From contig NZ_JAPFGA010000002.1 in NCBI RefSeq assembly GCF_026241135.1, positions 62,001 through 126,000 of the forward strand: a stretch of DNA of 64,000 nucleotides, given 5' to 3'. This document shows, piece after piece, positions 25,792-34,887 of this stretch. The DNA is from Galbibacter kalidii. Its GTDB lineage: Bacteria; Bacteroidota; Bacteroidia; Flavobacteriales; Flavobacteriaceae. A program made the position numbers and the translations under genes. Each line of letters begins with the position of its first letter. Within the stretch, counting starts at the first letter, position 1. The notes below the pieces were generated by a model, which saw only the letters and a program-made list of their open reading frames with translations, had not been told where the DNA came from and did not search any database.

Positions 25792-26529
25792 TTATAACAG
25801 TTCAGCTTTGTTAAACAAACTCTTCCACTTTAGCGACAGTACCCCAAAGACAGCCTCGTTAATGATCTTTCCGTTCATTTTAGACTTTCCCTTGGTTCGA
25901 TCTTGAAAAATAATAGGGACTTCCAGTATTTTGAATTTTCTCAGATGTGCTTTAAACTTCATTTCGATCTGGAAAGCATAACCCACAAACTTGATATTAT
26001 CGAGATTAATGCTTTCTAACACCTTTCTTCGGTAACACACAAAACCGGCTGTAGGATCGTCTATTTTCATTCCGGTGATCAATTTTACATAGATCGAAGC
26101 CCCGTATGACAACAACACCCTTTGTAAAGGCCAATTGACCACATTTACCCCTTTTACATAACGGGAGCCTATGGTTACATCTGCCTGCTGATTGACACAA
26201 ACATTATACAAACGTACCAGATCCCGAGGGTTGTGGGAGAAGTCGGCATCCATCTCAAAAATGTATTCGTAGTCGTGTTTTATAGCCCACTTAAACCCGT
26301 GAATATAAGCTGTCCCCAAGCCCGATTTTTCTTTTCGCACCTCCAGGTGCAACTGTTCCGGATGCTCCTTTTGCAGCTCCCTTACTTTTTGAGCTGTTCC
26401 ATCCGGCGAATTATCATCTACGATAAGTACATGAAAAGGCTTTTTAAGTTGAAATACAGCTATGATTATATCTTCCACATTTTCTATCTCGTTGTATGTG
26501 GGTATAATAACTAAACTATCTGAATGCAT
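25792..26529 (-). CDS. Polyprenol monophosphomannose synthase-like GT2 glycosyltransferase
   Basis: A 245-residue family 2 glycosyltransferase of the dolichol/polyprenol phosphate mannose synthase type. The fold is shown by LVIIPTYNEIENVEDII (residues 6-22), the nucleotide-sugar motif VDDNSPDGT, EMDADFSHNP for the DxD metal site and the C-terminal PIIFQDRTKGKSKMN segment. It transfers a hexose from a nucleotide sugar to a polyprenyl phosphate at the inner membrane. It lacks C-terminal membrane helices, as in short DPM1-type enzymes. A plausible acceptor enzyme, a GT39-type protein, is encoded divergently next door. Confidence 0.9.
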   Translation of the reverse strand: MHSDSLVIIPTYNEIENVEDIIIAVFQLKKPFHVLIVDDNSPDGTAQKVRELQKEHPEQLHLEVRKEKSGLGTAYIHGFKWAIKHDYEYIFEMDADFSHNPRDLVRLYNVCVNQQADVTIGSRYVKGVNVVNWPLQRVLLSYGASIYVKLITGMKIDDPTAGFVCYRRKVLESINLDNIKFVGYAFQIEMKFKAHLRKFKILEVPIIFQDRTKGKSKMNGKIINEAVFGVLSLKWKSLFNKAELL

Positions 26530-26662
26530 TCTGTCTCACTTGATGCCACAAAAATAGCATTTAATAAAAAGTATTACGATATCTTTTGGTTTTTTAAGCT
26601 GATTTTAAGGAATTTTGCATGGTAATATTTATGTATTTTTACCAAATATTCAGTAATTAACT

Positions 26663-28339
26663 ATGATCGACAAAGCACTTTCAAACAAAATTATATTCGG
26701 CTTTTTAATTGTCATTACCATTATCAATCTTATTCAAAGTGCTTTCACAGAACTCATTTTTGATGAATCTTATTACTGGTATTTTTCCCAGAACCTAAGT
26801 TGGGGATATTTTGACCACCCCCCAATGGTGGCCCTTATGGTAAAAATAGGAAGCTTTTTTTCCAATGGGGAACTCGGTGTTCGACTGGCAGCTCCTTTTC
26901 TTTATGCCGGTAATGTTTTACTGCTCTGGCTATTGATCGACGATGAAAAAAAACACAAATACACTTGGTTGTTTGTGGTTTTTACGAGCAGTATCGGACT
27001 CTTTGTGGCTTACGGATTTATGATCCTGCCCGATACACCACTTTTATTTTTCAGTTTAATGTTCTTGTGGGCATACAAGCGTTTTTTAACCAAAAACGAT
27101 CTTATTTCCACTCTCGTTTTAGGTTTTAGCATGGCCGCTGTGATGTATTGTAAATATCACGGTATCTTGCTCATCGGGTTTGTATTGCTTTCCAATTTAT
27201 CCCTTCTGAAGAGTTCTAAATTTTGGTTGGCTACAATTATCTCGCTGATTTTATATGTGCCACATTTATATTGGCTCTACGAAGTAGATTTTGCTCCGAT
27301 TCAATATCATTTGGTAGAACGTGCCAACAGCGCATACAAAATTGATTTTACAACACATTATTTGCTCAACTGTATTGCCGTTGCCGGAATTGCATTCCCA
27401 TTGATGTATTGGGCTTTTTACAAAACAAAATCTAAAGATAAATTTGATAGGGCACTAAAATTTTTAGGATACGGCGTTTTTATATTTTTCCTATTCTCCA
27501 GCTTTTCGAGAAGAACACAAGCCCAATGGGTAATATTGATCGTCATTCCGCTTATCCTTTTCTCCTTGCGCTATGCATTCAATCACACTAAGTACAGAAA
27601 ATGGCTGTTCGGATTAAGTGCCTTTGCTGTGGTTTTGATCCTTTATTTAAGGATTGCTCTCATATATCAACCTATTTCACCCATCAATTATGAAGCCTAC
27701 GGAAACAAAGAATGGACCGCCAATTTAAAAAATCAGATAGGGGATATCCCCGCTGTTTTTCACAATTCATACCGAGATGCTTCCATGTATGCTTTTTATA
27801 CGGGGGCTACCGTTTTTTCTTCTGCTGATGTTAATGCCAGGCAGAGTCAATACGACTTCGACAGTTCTGAGTATAAAGTGAGGCATCAAAAAGTAGCTTT
27901 TTTAACAGGAACTAAAAGAGTCGAATTTGATTCGGTTATAAAATATACGAGGGAATTCAGGCATCATACCATAAAAGGTAAATTCATCGATGATTATGTA
28001 AGCTATCGAAAAATGAAATGTTTTATCGATTCCGAAGAATTTAAAGGAGCAATTCCACAATCATTTCAAATTGCCGTGTACAATCCTTACAATGAAAATA
28101 TTGCTGTAAAAGACTTGCCTTTTGAGGGAGTTTCATACAACTTCCACAACAGGATCGAAAAAAGTTTTCCGTTGATCATCAACACTGATGAAACTCAAAT
28201 TCGCTCTAAAGACACTTTGATCGTCAACGCCAAAATACCGGATACGGTGGCCATGCCTGAAACGGTATTTTTCCGGGTAGGAATTACCGAACAAGGCCTG
28301 GGTGCCGGTTTTCAGGGAGAAAAGATTAATATCGAATAA
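26663..28339 (+). CDS. Glycosyltransferase family 39 (ArnT/PMT-like) membrane protein
   Basis: A 558-residue polytopic membrane protein with about ten hydrophobic helices in the first 340 residues and a soluble C-terminal part. The catalytic N-terminal loop carries FDESYYWYFSQN (Asp-Glu near residue 34) and the conserved DHPPMVALM. Such enzymes use a polyprenyl-phosphate sugar donor and glycosylate lipids or proteins in the periplasm. The divergent GT2 gene could make the donor (inference from position). The following DUF4271 gene begins 2 bp after its stop. Confidence 0.9.
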   Translation: MIDKALSNKIIFGFLIVITIINLIQSAFTELIFDESYYWYFSQNLSWGYFDHPPMVALMVKIGSFFSNGELGVRLAAPFLYAGNVLLLWLLIDDEKKHKYTWLFVVFTSSIGLFVAYGFMILPDTPLLFFSLMFLWAYKRFLTKNDLISTLVLGFSMAAVMYCKYHGILLIGFVLLSNLSLLKSSKFWLATIISLILYVPHLYWLYEVDFAPIQYHLVERANSAYKIDFTTHYLLNCIAVAGIAFPLMYWAFYKTKSKDKFDRALKFLGYGVFIFFLFSSFSRRTQAQWVILIVIPLILFSLRYAFNHTKYRKWLFGLSAFAVVLILYLRIALIYQPISPINYEAYGNKEWTANLKNQIGDIPAVFHNSYRDASMYAFYTGATVFSSADVNARQSQYDFDSSEYKVRHQKVAFLTGTKRVEFDSVIKYTREFRHHTIKGKFIDDYVSYRKMKCFIDSEEFKGAIPQSFQIAVYNPYNENIAVKDLPFEGVSYNFHNRIEKSFPLIINTDETQIRSKDTLIVNAKIPDTVAMPETVFFRVGITEQGLGAGFQGEKINIE

Positions 28340-28341
28340 TT

Positions 28342-29004
28342 TTGAACGAGGTTTTAAGACATATCGACAGCCACACTACGGAAACCATATTGCTTTTTGC
28401 AGCTTTGCTGAGTCTGACCGTTGCAAAACTGATCGACGAGCATAAGTTTCAATCGTTTACCATGTTGTTTGTTAACCACAACTACTTCAACATATTCAAC
28501 AGGGAAAACAAACTGACAACAAGTAATTTTAATATCTTTTTGTTTATCCCTCAACTGATTACTTTTTCGTTGGTGGTATGGATCACTATCGAATTTTTTG
28601 ACCTTTCATCAAAAATACCTGTCTATATCATCCTTCCATTTTTACTGCTGTTTATTCTGTTTAAATTTTATTTGGAAAAGATGATTGCTACTATTTTTGA
28701 CATCAATACCTTTGCAGAAAGTTTTCATTTTCACAAGGTAACTTACAGAAATTTTTCTTCGTTGATACTTTTACCGCTTATTACTTTATTCATTTACAGC
28801 GATTTAGCTCCTAAAATTGTATTATATGTAATATTATTTGTCTTTCTCTCCATTAATATCATAACTATTATCCTAACATTAAGAAATCATCAAAAAGAAA
28901 TAGGAAAATATTTATTTTATTTTATTTTGTATCTTTGCGCGCTAGAAATAGCCCCTTATTTGATACTAATAAAATTTTATTTTATTGATAAGGCTTCAAA
29001 CTAA
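28342..29004 (+). CDS. DUF4271 domain-containing membrane protein
   Basis: A 220-residue protein with five to six hydrophobic helices (around residues 15-28, 65-85, 90-110, 140-160, 165-180 and 195-212) and the LLFAALLSLTVAKLIDEHKF start typical of DUF4271. The start is TTG 28342, 2 bp after the GT39 gene; I see no better ATG that keeps the first helix. Function is unknown. It sits immediately before hemD, an arrangement common in Bacteroidota, so a role linked to heme or envelope assembly is possible but unproved. Confidence 0.82.
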   Translation: MNEVLRHIDSHTTETILLFAALLSLTVAKLIDEHKFQSFTMLFVNHNYFNIFNRENKLTTSNFNIFLFIPQLITFSLVVWITIEFFDLSSKIPVYIILPFLLLFILFKFYLEKMIATIFDINTFAESFHFHKVTYRNFSSLILLPLITLFIYSDLAPKIVLYVILFVFLSINIITIILTLRNHQKEIGKYLFYFILYLCALEIAPYLILIKFYFIDKASN

Positions 29005-29013
29005 CGGATATTT

Positions 29014-29760
29014 ATGAAAGTCAAGACAATTCTGGTTTCACAGCCTGAACCCAAAGTGGAAAATTCTCCATATTTGAGGTTGGTGGAAAAGCAAAAGATT
29101 AAAGTGGATTTTAGGCCATTTATTCATGTCGAAGGAGTTAATGCAAGAGATGTAAGACAGCAAAAGATTGACTTAACGCAGTTTACTGCAATCATTCTCA
29201 CCAGTAGGAACTCTGTTGATCACTTTTTTAGGATCGCTGAAGAAATGCGTTTCAAAGTTCCTGATTCTATGAAATATTTTTGCCAATCTGAGGCTGTAGC
29301 TTATTATTTGCAGAAATATGTAGTGTATAGAAAACGTAAAATTTACGTAGGGAAACGAACCTTCCACGAATTAGCACCTATCATTAAGAAGTACAAAGAT
29401 GAAAAATTTCTATTACCATCTTCTAATGTGTTAAAACCTTTGGTTCCTGAAATTTTAAACGAATTGAAGATCGACTGGAAAAGGGCTATTCTGTATAAAA
29501 CTGTTATCAGTGACCTCTCTGATTTAAGAGATGTCTACTATGATATTTTAGTGTTTTTCAGTCCATCAGGAATCGAGTCTTTGATGAAGAACTTCCCTGA
29601 TTTTGAGCAAAACAACACGCGAATTGCCGTATTTGGGAACACCACGGTAAAAGCTGCTACAGAAGCCGGGTTACGAATCGATATCGAAGCTCCGACACCG
29701 GAAACGCCTTCCATGACCATGGCGCTGGAAAAATATATCGCCCAGGTCAACAAGAAATAA
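29014..29760 (+). CDS. hemD: Uroporphyrinogen-III synthase
   Basis: A 248-residue HemD, which cyclises hydroxymethylbilane with inversion of ring D to uroporphyrinogen III. The two-domain fold is indicated by TAIILTSRNSVDHFF in the first domain (about residues 58-72) and DILVFFSPSGIESL with FGNTTVKAATEAGL in the second. Sequence conservation in this family is low, but these blocks and length are diagnostic. It starts 9 bp after the DUF4271 gene and ends the plus-strand operon; a strong terminator lies 90 bp downstream. Confidence 0.92.
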   Translation: MKVKTILVSQPEPKVENSPYLRLVEKQKIKVDFRPFIHVEGVNARDVRQQKIDLTQFTAIILTSRNSVDHFFRIAEEMRFKVPDSMKYFCQSEAVAYYLQKYVVYRKRKIYVGKRTFHELAPIIKKYKDEKFLLPSSNVLKPLVPEILNELKIDWKRAILYKTVISDLSDLRDVYYDILVFFSPSGIESLMKNFPDFEQNNTRIAVFGNTTVKAATEAGLRIDIEAPTPETPSMTMALEKYIAQVNKK

Positions 29761-29849
29761 ACCCACTAAGTGGGTGGTCTTATTCCTAAGACAACTGATT
29801 TTCTCAAAAATATTATAACTCCTGTCTTTTTTAGGGTGTAGAAAAAATG

Positions 29850-29875
29850 AAAAGCCTCTTTCTCAAGAGGCTTTT
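29850..29875. terminator. Bidirectional terminator between hemD and pckA
   Basis: A perfect 11-bp stem, AAAAGCCTCTT with AAGAGGCTTTT, encloses the loop TCTC. A tracts and T tracts on both sides make it usable from both convergent genes. Two copies of the palindrome CCCACTAAGTGGG flank it, at 29762-29774 and 29926-29938. Confidence 0.85.
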
Positions 29876-30019
29876 CTACTAACTATTTGGCAAGCTCGGG
29901 AGAATTTCACTCCCTGAAAATTAATCCCACTAAGTGGGTTTTATTTCTCATGCTCAGATATCGAAATGAGCTATGTTTTTCTCATTTGACTACCTCATGG
30001 CTTACCCCGAAGCAGTTGA

Positions 30020-31627
30020 TTATACCAAAGGACCTCCGTCCTTCGTTTCTTTATTGGCGTTGGCTTCAAACTTTTTAAAGTTTTCTTTAAATGCGTTAGC
30101 CAATTGATGTGCTTTTTTATAATACGCTTTATCATCATTCCAAGTTAATCTCGGATACAACACTTCATCCGGTACATTGGGACAAGTTCGGGGTTGTGCC
30201 ACCCCAAACACGGAATGAACATGATACGTCTTATGATTCACGTCTTCTAAGTCACCGTTCATAGCAGCTTTAATTATAGCCCGGGTATATTTCAACTCCA
30301 TTCGTTTCCCTATTCCGTAGGGGCCACCTGTCCAACCAGTATTTACCAGCCAAACATTAACATTGGCTTCTTTCATTTTTTTACTAAGCATTTCTGCATA
30401 GGACGTTGGATGTAAGGGCATAAAAGGCGCTCCAAAACAAGCTGAAAATGAAGGCACCGGTTCGTCTACACCTTCCTCGGTCCCTGCGACTTTGGCCGTA
30501 TAGCCTGAAATAAAATGATAGGCGGCCTGTCCGGGAGTCAATTTGGCGATAGGAGGTAACACCCCAAATGCATCAGCGGTGAGGAAAAATATGTTTTTAG
30601 GCATATATCCTATCGAAGGTTGCTGAATGTGCTTTATATGATAAATCGGGTAACTTACCCGCGTATTTTGCGTAATAGAAGTATCGGAGAAATCGACCAC
30701 ACCCTTTTTGTCCATCACTACATTTTCCAACAAGGCTCCTTTTTTTATTGCCCCGTAAATCTCCGGTTCTTTTTCGGCCGATAAGTCAATCACCTTGGCA
30801 TAACACCCGCCTTCAAAATTGAAAACCGTGTTTTCAGCCGTCCATCCGTGTTCGTCATCACCGATCAGTTTTCGATCGGGATCGGCAGAAAGTGTTGTTT
30901 TTCCGGTACCCGACAAACCGAAGAATATCGATGTGTCTCCTTTCTTCCCAACATTGGCACTACAGTGCATCGGCAATGTGTCACCATAAACGGGGAGTAA
31001 GAAATTTAATGCCGAGAAAATTCCTTTTTTGATCTCCCCGGTATAACCGGTTCCACCAATGAGGACAATCTTTCTTTTAAAATTCAGAATGGCAAAATTA
31101 TGTTGCCTTGTTCCGTCTTCTTTCGGATTCGCTTTAAATCCGGGAGCATTAATGATCGTCCAGTCCTCCTTAAAATCTTCCAGAGCATCCTCTCCGGGGC
31201 GCAAAAACATATTGTAAACAAACAAATTACTCCACGCGTACTCATTAATTGCACGAATGTTTAATTGATATTGTTTATCTGCACACGCATAACAATCGCG
31301 TACATACAGTTCTTTTCCTGAAAGATAATCTGTTACCTTTTTATACAAAGTGTCAAACTTATCGGCATCAAAAGGAATATTGATGTCTCCCCACCAAACT
31401 TTGTCTTTGGTGATTTCATCTTTTACGATAAATCTATCTTTGGGAGATCGCCCGGTAAATTCACCTGTATTGACGGCCAAAGTTCCTGATGAAGCTTCCG
31501 CCCCCGTCTCATTTTTTAATGTAATTTCATGTAAATCTTCCGGACTTAATTGATAATTAACCTTCGCATTAGTGATTCCATATTTTTTTAACGAAATCGT
31601 TTTCGTAGCAAATGCTTTGCTTATCAT
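30020..31627 (-). CDS. pckA: Phosphoenolpyruvate carboxykinase (ATP)
   Basis: A 535-residue ATP-dependent PEP carboxykinase that converts oxaloacetate to PEP for gluconeogenesis. The kinase-1a P-loop FFGLSGTGKTTLSAD (near residue 235), the metal-binding LIGDDEHGW and the upstream oxaloacetate-site GRSPKDRFIV are all intact. The length fits the bacterial ATP-type enzyme. Transcription is from a very good promoter 34 bp upstream, and it terminates at the shared hairpin. It is monocistronic. Its strong promoter and role fit growth on peptides or other non-sugar carbon. Confidence 0.97.
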   Translation of the reverse strand: MISKAFATKTISLKKYGITNAKVNYQLSPEDLHEITLKNETGAEASSGTLAVNTGEFTGRSPKDRFIVKDEITKDKVWWGDINIPFDADKFDTLYKKVTDYLSGKELYVRDCYACADKQYQLNIRAINEYAWSNLFVYNMFLRPGEDALEDFKEDWTIINAPGFKANPKEDGTRQHNFAILNFKRKIVLIGGTGYTGEIKKGIFSALNFLLPVYGDTLPMHCSANVGKKGDTSIFFGLSGTGKTTLSADPDRKLIGDDEHGWTAENTVFNFEGGCYAKVIDLSAEKEPEIYGAIKKGALLENVVMDKKGVVDFSDTSITQNTRVSYPIYHIKHIQQPSIGYMPKNIFFLTADAFGVLPPIAKLTPGQAAYHFISGYTAKVAGTEEGVDEPVPSFSACFGAPFMPLHPTSYAEMLSKKMKEANVNVWLVNTGWTGGPYGIGKRMELKYTRAIIKAAMNGDLEDVNHKTYHVHSVFGVAQPRTCPNVPDEVLYPRLTWNDDKAYYKKAHQLANAFKENFKKFEANANKETKDGGPLV

Positions 31628-31660
31628 TATTTTATAAGTTATTGATGTTAGCAGCTAGTG

Positions 31661-31688
31661 CAAATGTATAAAAAATATATAACTACAA
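31661..31688 (-). promoter_or_regulatory. Consensus promoter of pckA
   Basis: On the minus strand TTG (31688-31686), a 17-nt spacer and TACATTTG (31668-31661) match the Bacteroidota -33/-7 consensus in both elements and spacing. It predicts initiation about 6 nt after the -7 element, with a leader of about 28 nt. Confidence 0.75.
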
Positions 31689-31751
31689 CGTTTGAGTTGA
31701 CATTTTTTACGATTTATGACTCAATCCTTAGACAAACTACTGATTATCAAT

Positions 31752-32141
31752 TTATGATTGTTTCATTGTGATGAATTGGAAAATCAGTATTCCCCAGGAA
31801 ATGATAAGCAATGTCCCGCCAATAGGAGTTACAAATCCAATCTTTTTAAAATCGAACGAACTCAAGGAATTGGTCGCCAATCCGTAGATCGATCCGGAAA
31901 AAAGAATGACCCCGATGACGATTAAATAAAGCAAGGTAGTTTTGGTGGTGTTGTTCAATAAAGAAGTGCTTCCGACAAACAAGAGCAACAAAGCGTGATA
32001 CATTTGATACTTCACTCCCGTTTCAAAAGTCTTTATCGCTTCGGCATCTATGGAATTTTTTAGTGCGTGTGCCCCAAAGGCTCCTAACACCACAGCCAAA
32101 AATCCTAAAATTGCTCCAGCTGTCAATACTATTTTGTTCAT
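31752..32141 (-). CDS. DUF423 family small membrane protein
   Basis: A 129-residue protein with four predicted membrane helices. The N terminus, TAGAILGFLAVVLGAFGAHALK, is the DUF423 signature, and the FETGVKYQMYHALLLLFVG block and GSIYGLA loop also match. Function is unknown. It lies upstream of pckA on the same strand but is separated by about 124 bp containing the pckA promoter, so it is a separate unit. Confidence 0.92.
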   Translation of the reverse strand: MNKIVLTAGAILGFLAVVLGAFGAHALKNSIDAEAIKTFETGVKYQMYHALLLLFVGSTSLLNNTTKTTLLYLIVIGVILFSGSIYGLATNSLSSFDFKKIGFVTPIGGTLLIISWGILIFQFITMKQS

Positions 32142-32209
32142 AATAAATTTGATTTAAAATTGTTGGTTTTATAACATTTTAATACTTTAGTGTTAAATTT
32201 TAATACTTT

Positions 32210-33580
32210 ATGAGAAATATTCTAATTATCGGAGCTGGAAAATCCACTTCACATTTATTACAATTCCTGATGGAAAAAACCGAAGTCGAAAAATTGCATA
32301 TCACCGTTGGGGATATCGACCCCAGCCATGCCCAAAAACTTCTGAAGGATCATCCACAAAGCACCGCAATAAAATTAGATATTTTTAATGAGGAAGAAAG
32401 GCAAAACGCCATAAAAAAAGCCGACCTCGTTATTTCCATGCTTCCCGCAAGATTTCATATTGAAGTAGCCAAAGACTGTTTGAAATTTGACAAAAATATG
32501 GTCACTGCTTCATATGTGAGTCCGCAAATGGAAGCCTTGAACGATGAAGTAAAAAAGAAGAACCTCATTTTTCTGAACGAAATAGGAGTTGACCCGGGTG
32601 TAGATCATATGAGTGCCATGAAAGTCATTGACCAGATACGGGAACAAGGCGGAAAAATGGTCCTGTTTGAATCCTTTTGTGGTGGTCTCGTCGCCCCGGA
32701 AAACGACACTAATCTTTGGAATTATAAATTTACGTGGAATCCGAGGAATGTGGTCGTGGCCGGACAAGGCGGAACTGCCAAATTTATTCAGGAAGGGAAG
32801 TACAAATACATTCCTTATCACAAATTGTTCAGACGGACAGAATTTCTCGAAATAGAAGGCTACGGAAAGTTTGAAGCCTATGCCAACCGGGATTCGTTAA
32901 AATACCGAAGTGCTTATGGCCTGGATGATGTCCTTACCCTCTATCGCGGCACCATCAGGCGTCTTGGTTTTTCCAAAGCCTGGAATATGTTTGTGCAACT
33001 GGGAATGACAGACGACACCTATGTGTTGGAAGATTCTGAAAACATGAGTTATCGCGATTTTGTAAACGCTTTCCTTCCCTATTCCCCAACAGATTCGGTC
33101 GAATTGAAACTGCGGCATTATTTAAAGATCGATCAAGACGATATCATGTGGGAAAAACTGACTGAACTCGATTTGTTTAATCTTTATAAAAAATTGGGCA
33201 TCAAAAACGCCACCCCGGCACAAGCCCTGCAAAAAATACTGGAAGACCAGTGGCTACTCAAAGAAGACGAAAAAGACATGATTGTGATGTACCACAAGTT
33301 CGGTTACATTTTAAACGGAGAAGAAAGGCAGATCGATTCGAGTATGGTTGCCCTCGGACAAGACAAAACCTATACCGCCATGTCCAAAACCGTTGGTTTG
33401 CCCTTGGGAATTGCTGCTTTAAAAATCCTGAACAAGGAAATCACCGCTACCGGGGTTGTGATTCCTATTTTAAAGGATATCTACGAACCCGTACTCAAGG
33501 AATTGGAAAAACAAGGCATCAAATTCATTGAAAAAGAAGTTGCTTATCAGGGCTATAACCCGGATAATGTGGCGGGGTAA
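32210..33580 (+). CDS. Saccharopine dehydrogenase family protein
   Basis: A 456-residue enzyme with an N-terminal Rossmann fold (ILIIGAGKSTSHLLQFL, residues 4-20) and the saccharopine dehydrogenase C-terminal domain (NEIGVDPGVDHMSAMK and the ESFCGGLVAPEN block). It is related to yeast saccharopine reductase (Lys9) and the bifunctional lysine-ketoglutarate enzymes. Role in lysine degradation or a related alpha-amino acid pathway is inferred. Its last 31 codons and downstream DNA are duplicated at 37.3 kb, marking an accessory-DNA hotspot. The Lrp-type regulator at 40.0 kb may be its original neighbour. Confidence 0.9.
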   Translation: MRNILIIGAGKSTSHLLQFLMEKTEVEKLHITVGDIDPSHAQKLLKDHPQSTAIKLDIFNEEERQNAIKKADLVISMLPARFHIEVAKDCLKFDKNMVTASYVSPQMEALNDEVKKKNLIFLNEIGVDPGVDHMSAMKVIDQIREQGGKMVLFESFCGGLVAPENDTNLWNYKFTWNPRNVVVAGQGGTAKFIQEGKYKYIPYHKLFRRTEFLEIEGYGKFEAYANRDSLKYRSAYGLDDVLTLYRGTIRRLGFSKAWNMFVQLGMTDDTYVLEDSENMSYRDFVNAFLPYSPTDSVELKLRHYLKIDQDDIMWEKLTELDLFNLYKKLGIKNATPAQALQKILEDQWLLKEDEKDMIVMYHKFGYILNGEERQIDSSMVALGQDKTYTAMSKTVGLPLGIAALKILNKEITATGVVIPILKDIYEPVLKELEKQGIKFIEKEVAYQGYNPDNVAG

Positions 33581-33790
33581 GCTTACAACAAACTGAAAAT
33601 TCATTTTGCCACGGATACACGAATAGTAGTTTTTTAAAAGATATTTCTGTATCCGTGGCCACAGTTTTCATATAAAACTTCGTGAAAAAGCTCAATAGCA
33701 TCATCTTTTTTGCTAAAAGGGACAACATCTTTAGGGCTAAAAACAGTTTGATTATACCTAAAGGGAAAAAGGATTATATTTGGAAGGAGT
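33487..33790. repeat. Direct repeat, left copy (3' end of saccharopine dehydrogenase gene)
   Basis: From 33487 to about 33689 the sequence matches 37314-37516 with only a few differences, and weaker similarity continues to about 33790 and 37660. The repeat includes the last 94 bp of the gene and a 12-bp inverted repeat (GCCACGGATACA at 33608-33619 with TGTATCCGTGGC at 33648-33659) that may be the gene's terminator. Confidence 0.9.
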
Positions 33791-33925
33791 AATAAATACC
33801 CTTGTCCATATCCATCCGAGCTGGATGGGATATGCGGTATTATATTGGGTATATAAACAAGTTAGCTACAATGGCAAAAAAAACATCGTCCTGAAATAGG
33901 TTGACTAAAAATGAGCTTCTAATTT
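33581..33925. other. Intergenic region at the left edge of the accessory hotspot
   Basis: The first 210 bp belong to the direct repeat described separately. The remainder, to 33925, has a small palindrome CATCCGAGCTGGATG near 33812 and no gene or clear promoter. It leads into the first cargo cassette. Confidence 0.6.
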
Positions 33926-34762
33926 ATGAGTACTACACAACCAACAAAGAATACAGTAAAAACTGTATGGCATACATTTATCAGTAGTTCTGCATGGCGT
34001 TGGTTTCAGAAAGCAATTGTATTGACGATTTTCTCTTTAGTGGTAAATCACTTGGCAACGCACGATAGTTTTCCAGATAGTGAATCGTATAGATTCCCCA
34101 TAGAAGGTTTTCTGGCATCTATTACTTTATGTATTCTCATTGGAATCATAGCGGATCTTAATTTTAAATTTTACAAGAAAAAGCATTTCTCTAAAAAGGT
34201 AGAAATTGTCACTATCACATGGTTTATGGCTTCTACTCTAGGATATATAACAATTATGTATATTCCTGTAAATATTATTTTAAATATAGTAGCGGGTGGA
34301 CAGACAGAATTCTATTATTTATTAATTGGTTTGCTCATTACCTTATTATTGAGCTTTATTCTCGTAGGTTTATTGTATGCGCAAGACATACACAATTTAT
34401 ATAATTTATCTATAAAAGATGCTGAAATTACTATTAAAAGTGGCGCGAAAATGACGAAACTTACCTATGAAAATATTGCGTGCTTTTACAGCGAAAACAA
34501 AATTGTATATACGGTTCAAAATGATGGCACAACAATTAACACCGATTTTACATTGAATGAGCTCGAAGAAAAAATAAACGATCAATTGTTTTTTAGAGCC
34601 AATCGGCAAATTATCATTCACAAAGATGCTGTAGACCAAATTGAAAAGATTGAAAATGGCAAGTTGCAAATTCGGTTAAAAACTTCCATTGAAAACGATG
34701 CGATTGCTGAAATCAATATCAGTCGTTACAAGCGAAAAGCATTTATGGATTGGTTTCAATAA
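33926..34762 (+). CDS. Membrane-anchored LytTR-domain transcriptional regulator
   Basis: A 278-residue protein. The N-terminal half has four hydrophobic segments (about residues 30-45, 62-80, 92-115 and 128-152). The C-terminal part is a LytTR DNA-binding domain (about 178-278) with YENIACFYSENKIVYTV, the typical FFRANRQIIIHKDAVDQI and a final ISRYKRKAFMDWF. It is probably a one-component regulator that senses a membrane or extracellular cue. It is the first gene of cargo 1 in the hotspot, and a CPBP protease gene follows, which may be its target or partner. Confidence 0.88.
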   Translation: MSTTQPTKNTVKTVWHTFISSSAWRWFQKAIVLTIFSLVVNHLATHDSFPDSESYRFPIEGFLASITLCILIGIIADLNFKFYKKKHFSKKVEIVTITWFMASTLGYITIMYIPVNIILNIVAGGQTEFYYLLIGLLITLLLSFILVGLLYAQDIHNLYNLSIKDAEITIKSGAKMTKLTYENIACFYSENKIVYTVQNDGTTINTDFTLNELEEKINDQLFFRANRQIIIHKDAVDQIEKIENGKLQIRLKTSIENDAIAEINISRYKRKAFMDWFQ

Positions 34763-34887
34763 AAGATACCAAAAACTACCGACTATTCAGTTATAAATTC
34801 GAGACCATTCAGTAAAAACATAAGTATTTAAAGGGACTTTCAGAGATTTTGTTCATTCTTTCGCTTAGAAATTAAAATCAAAGAACA

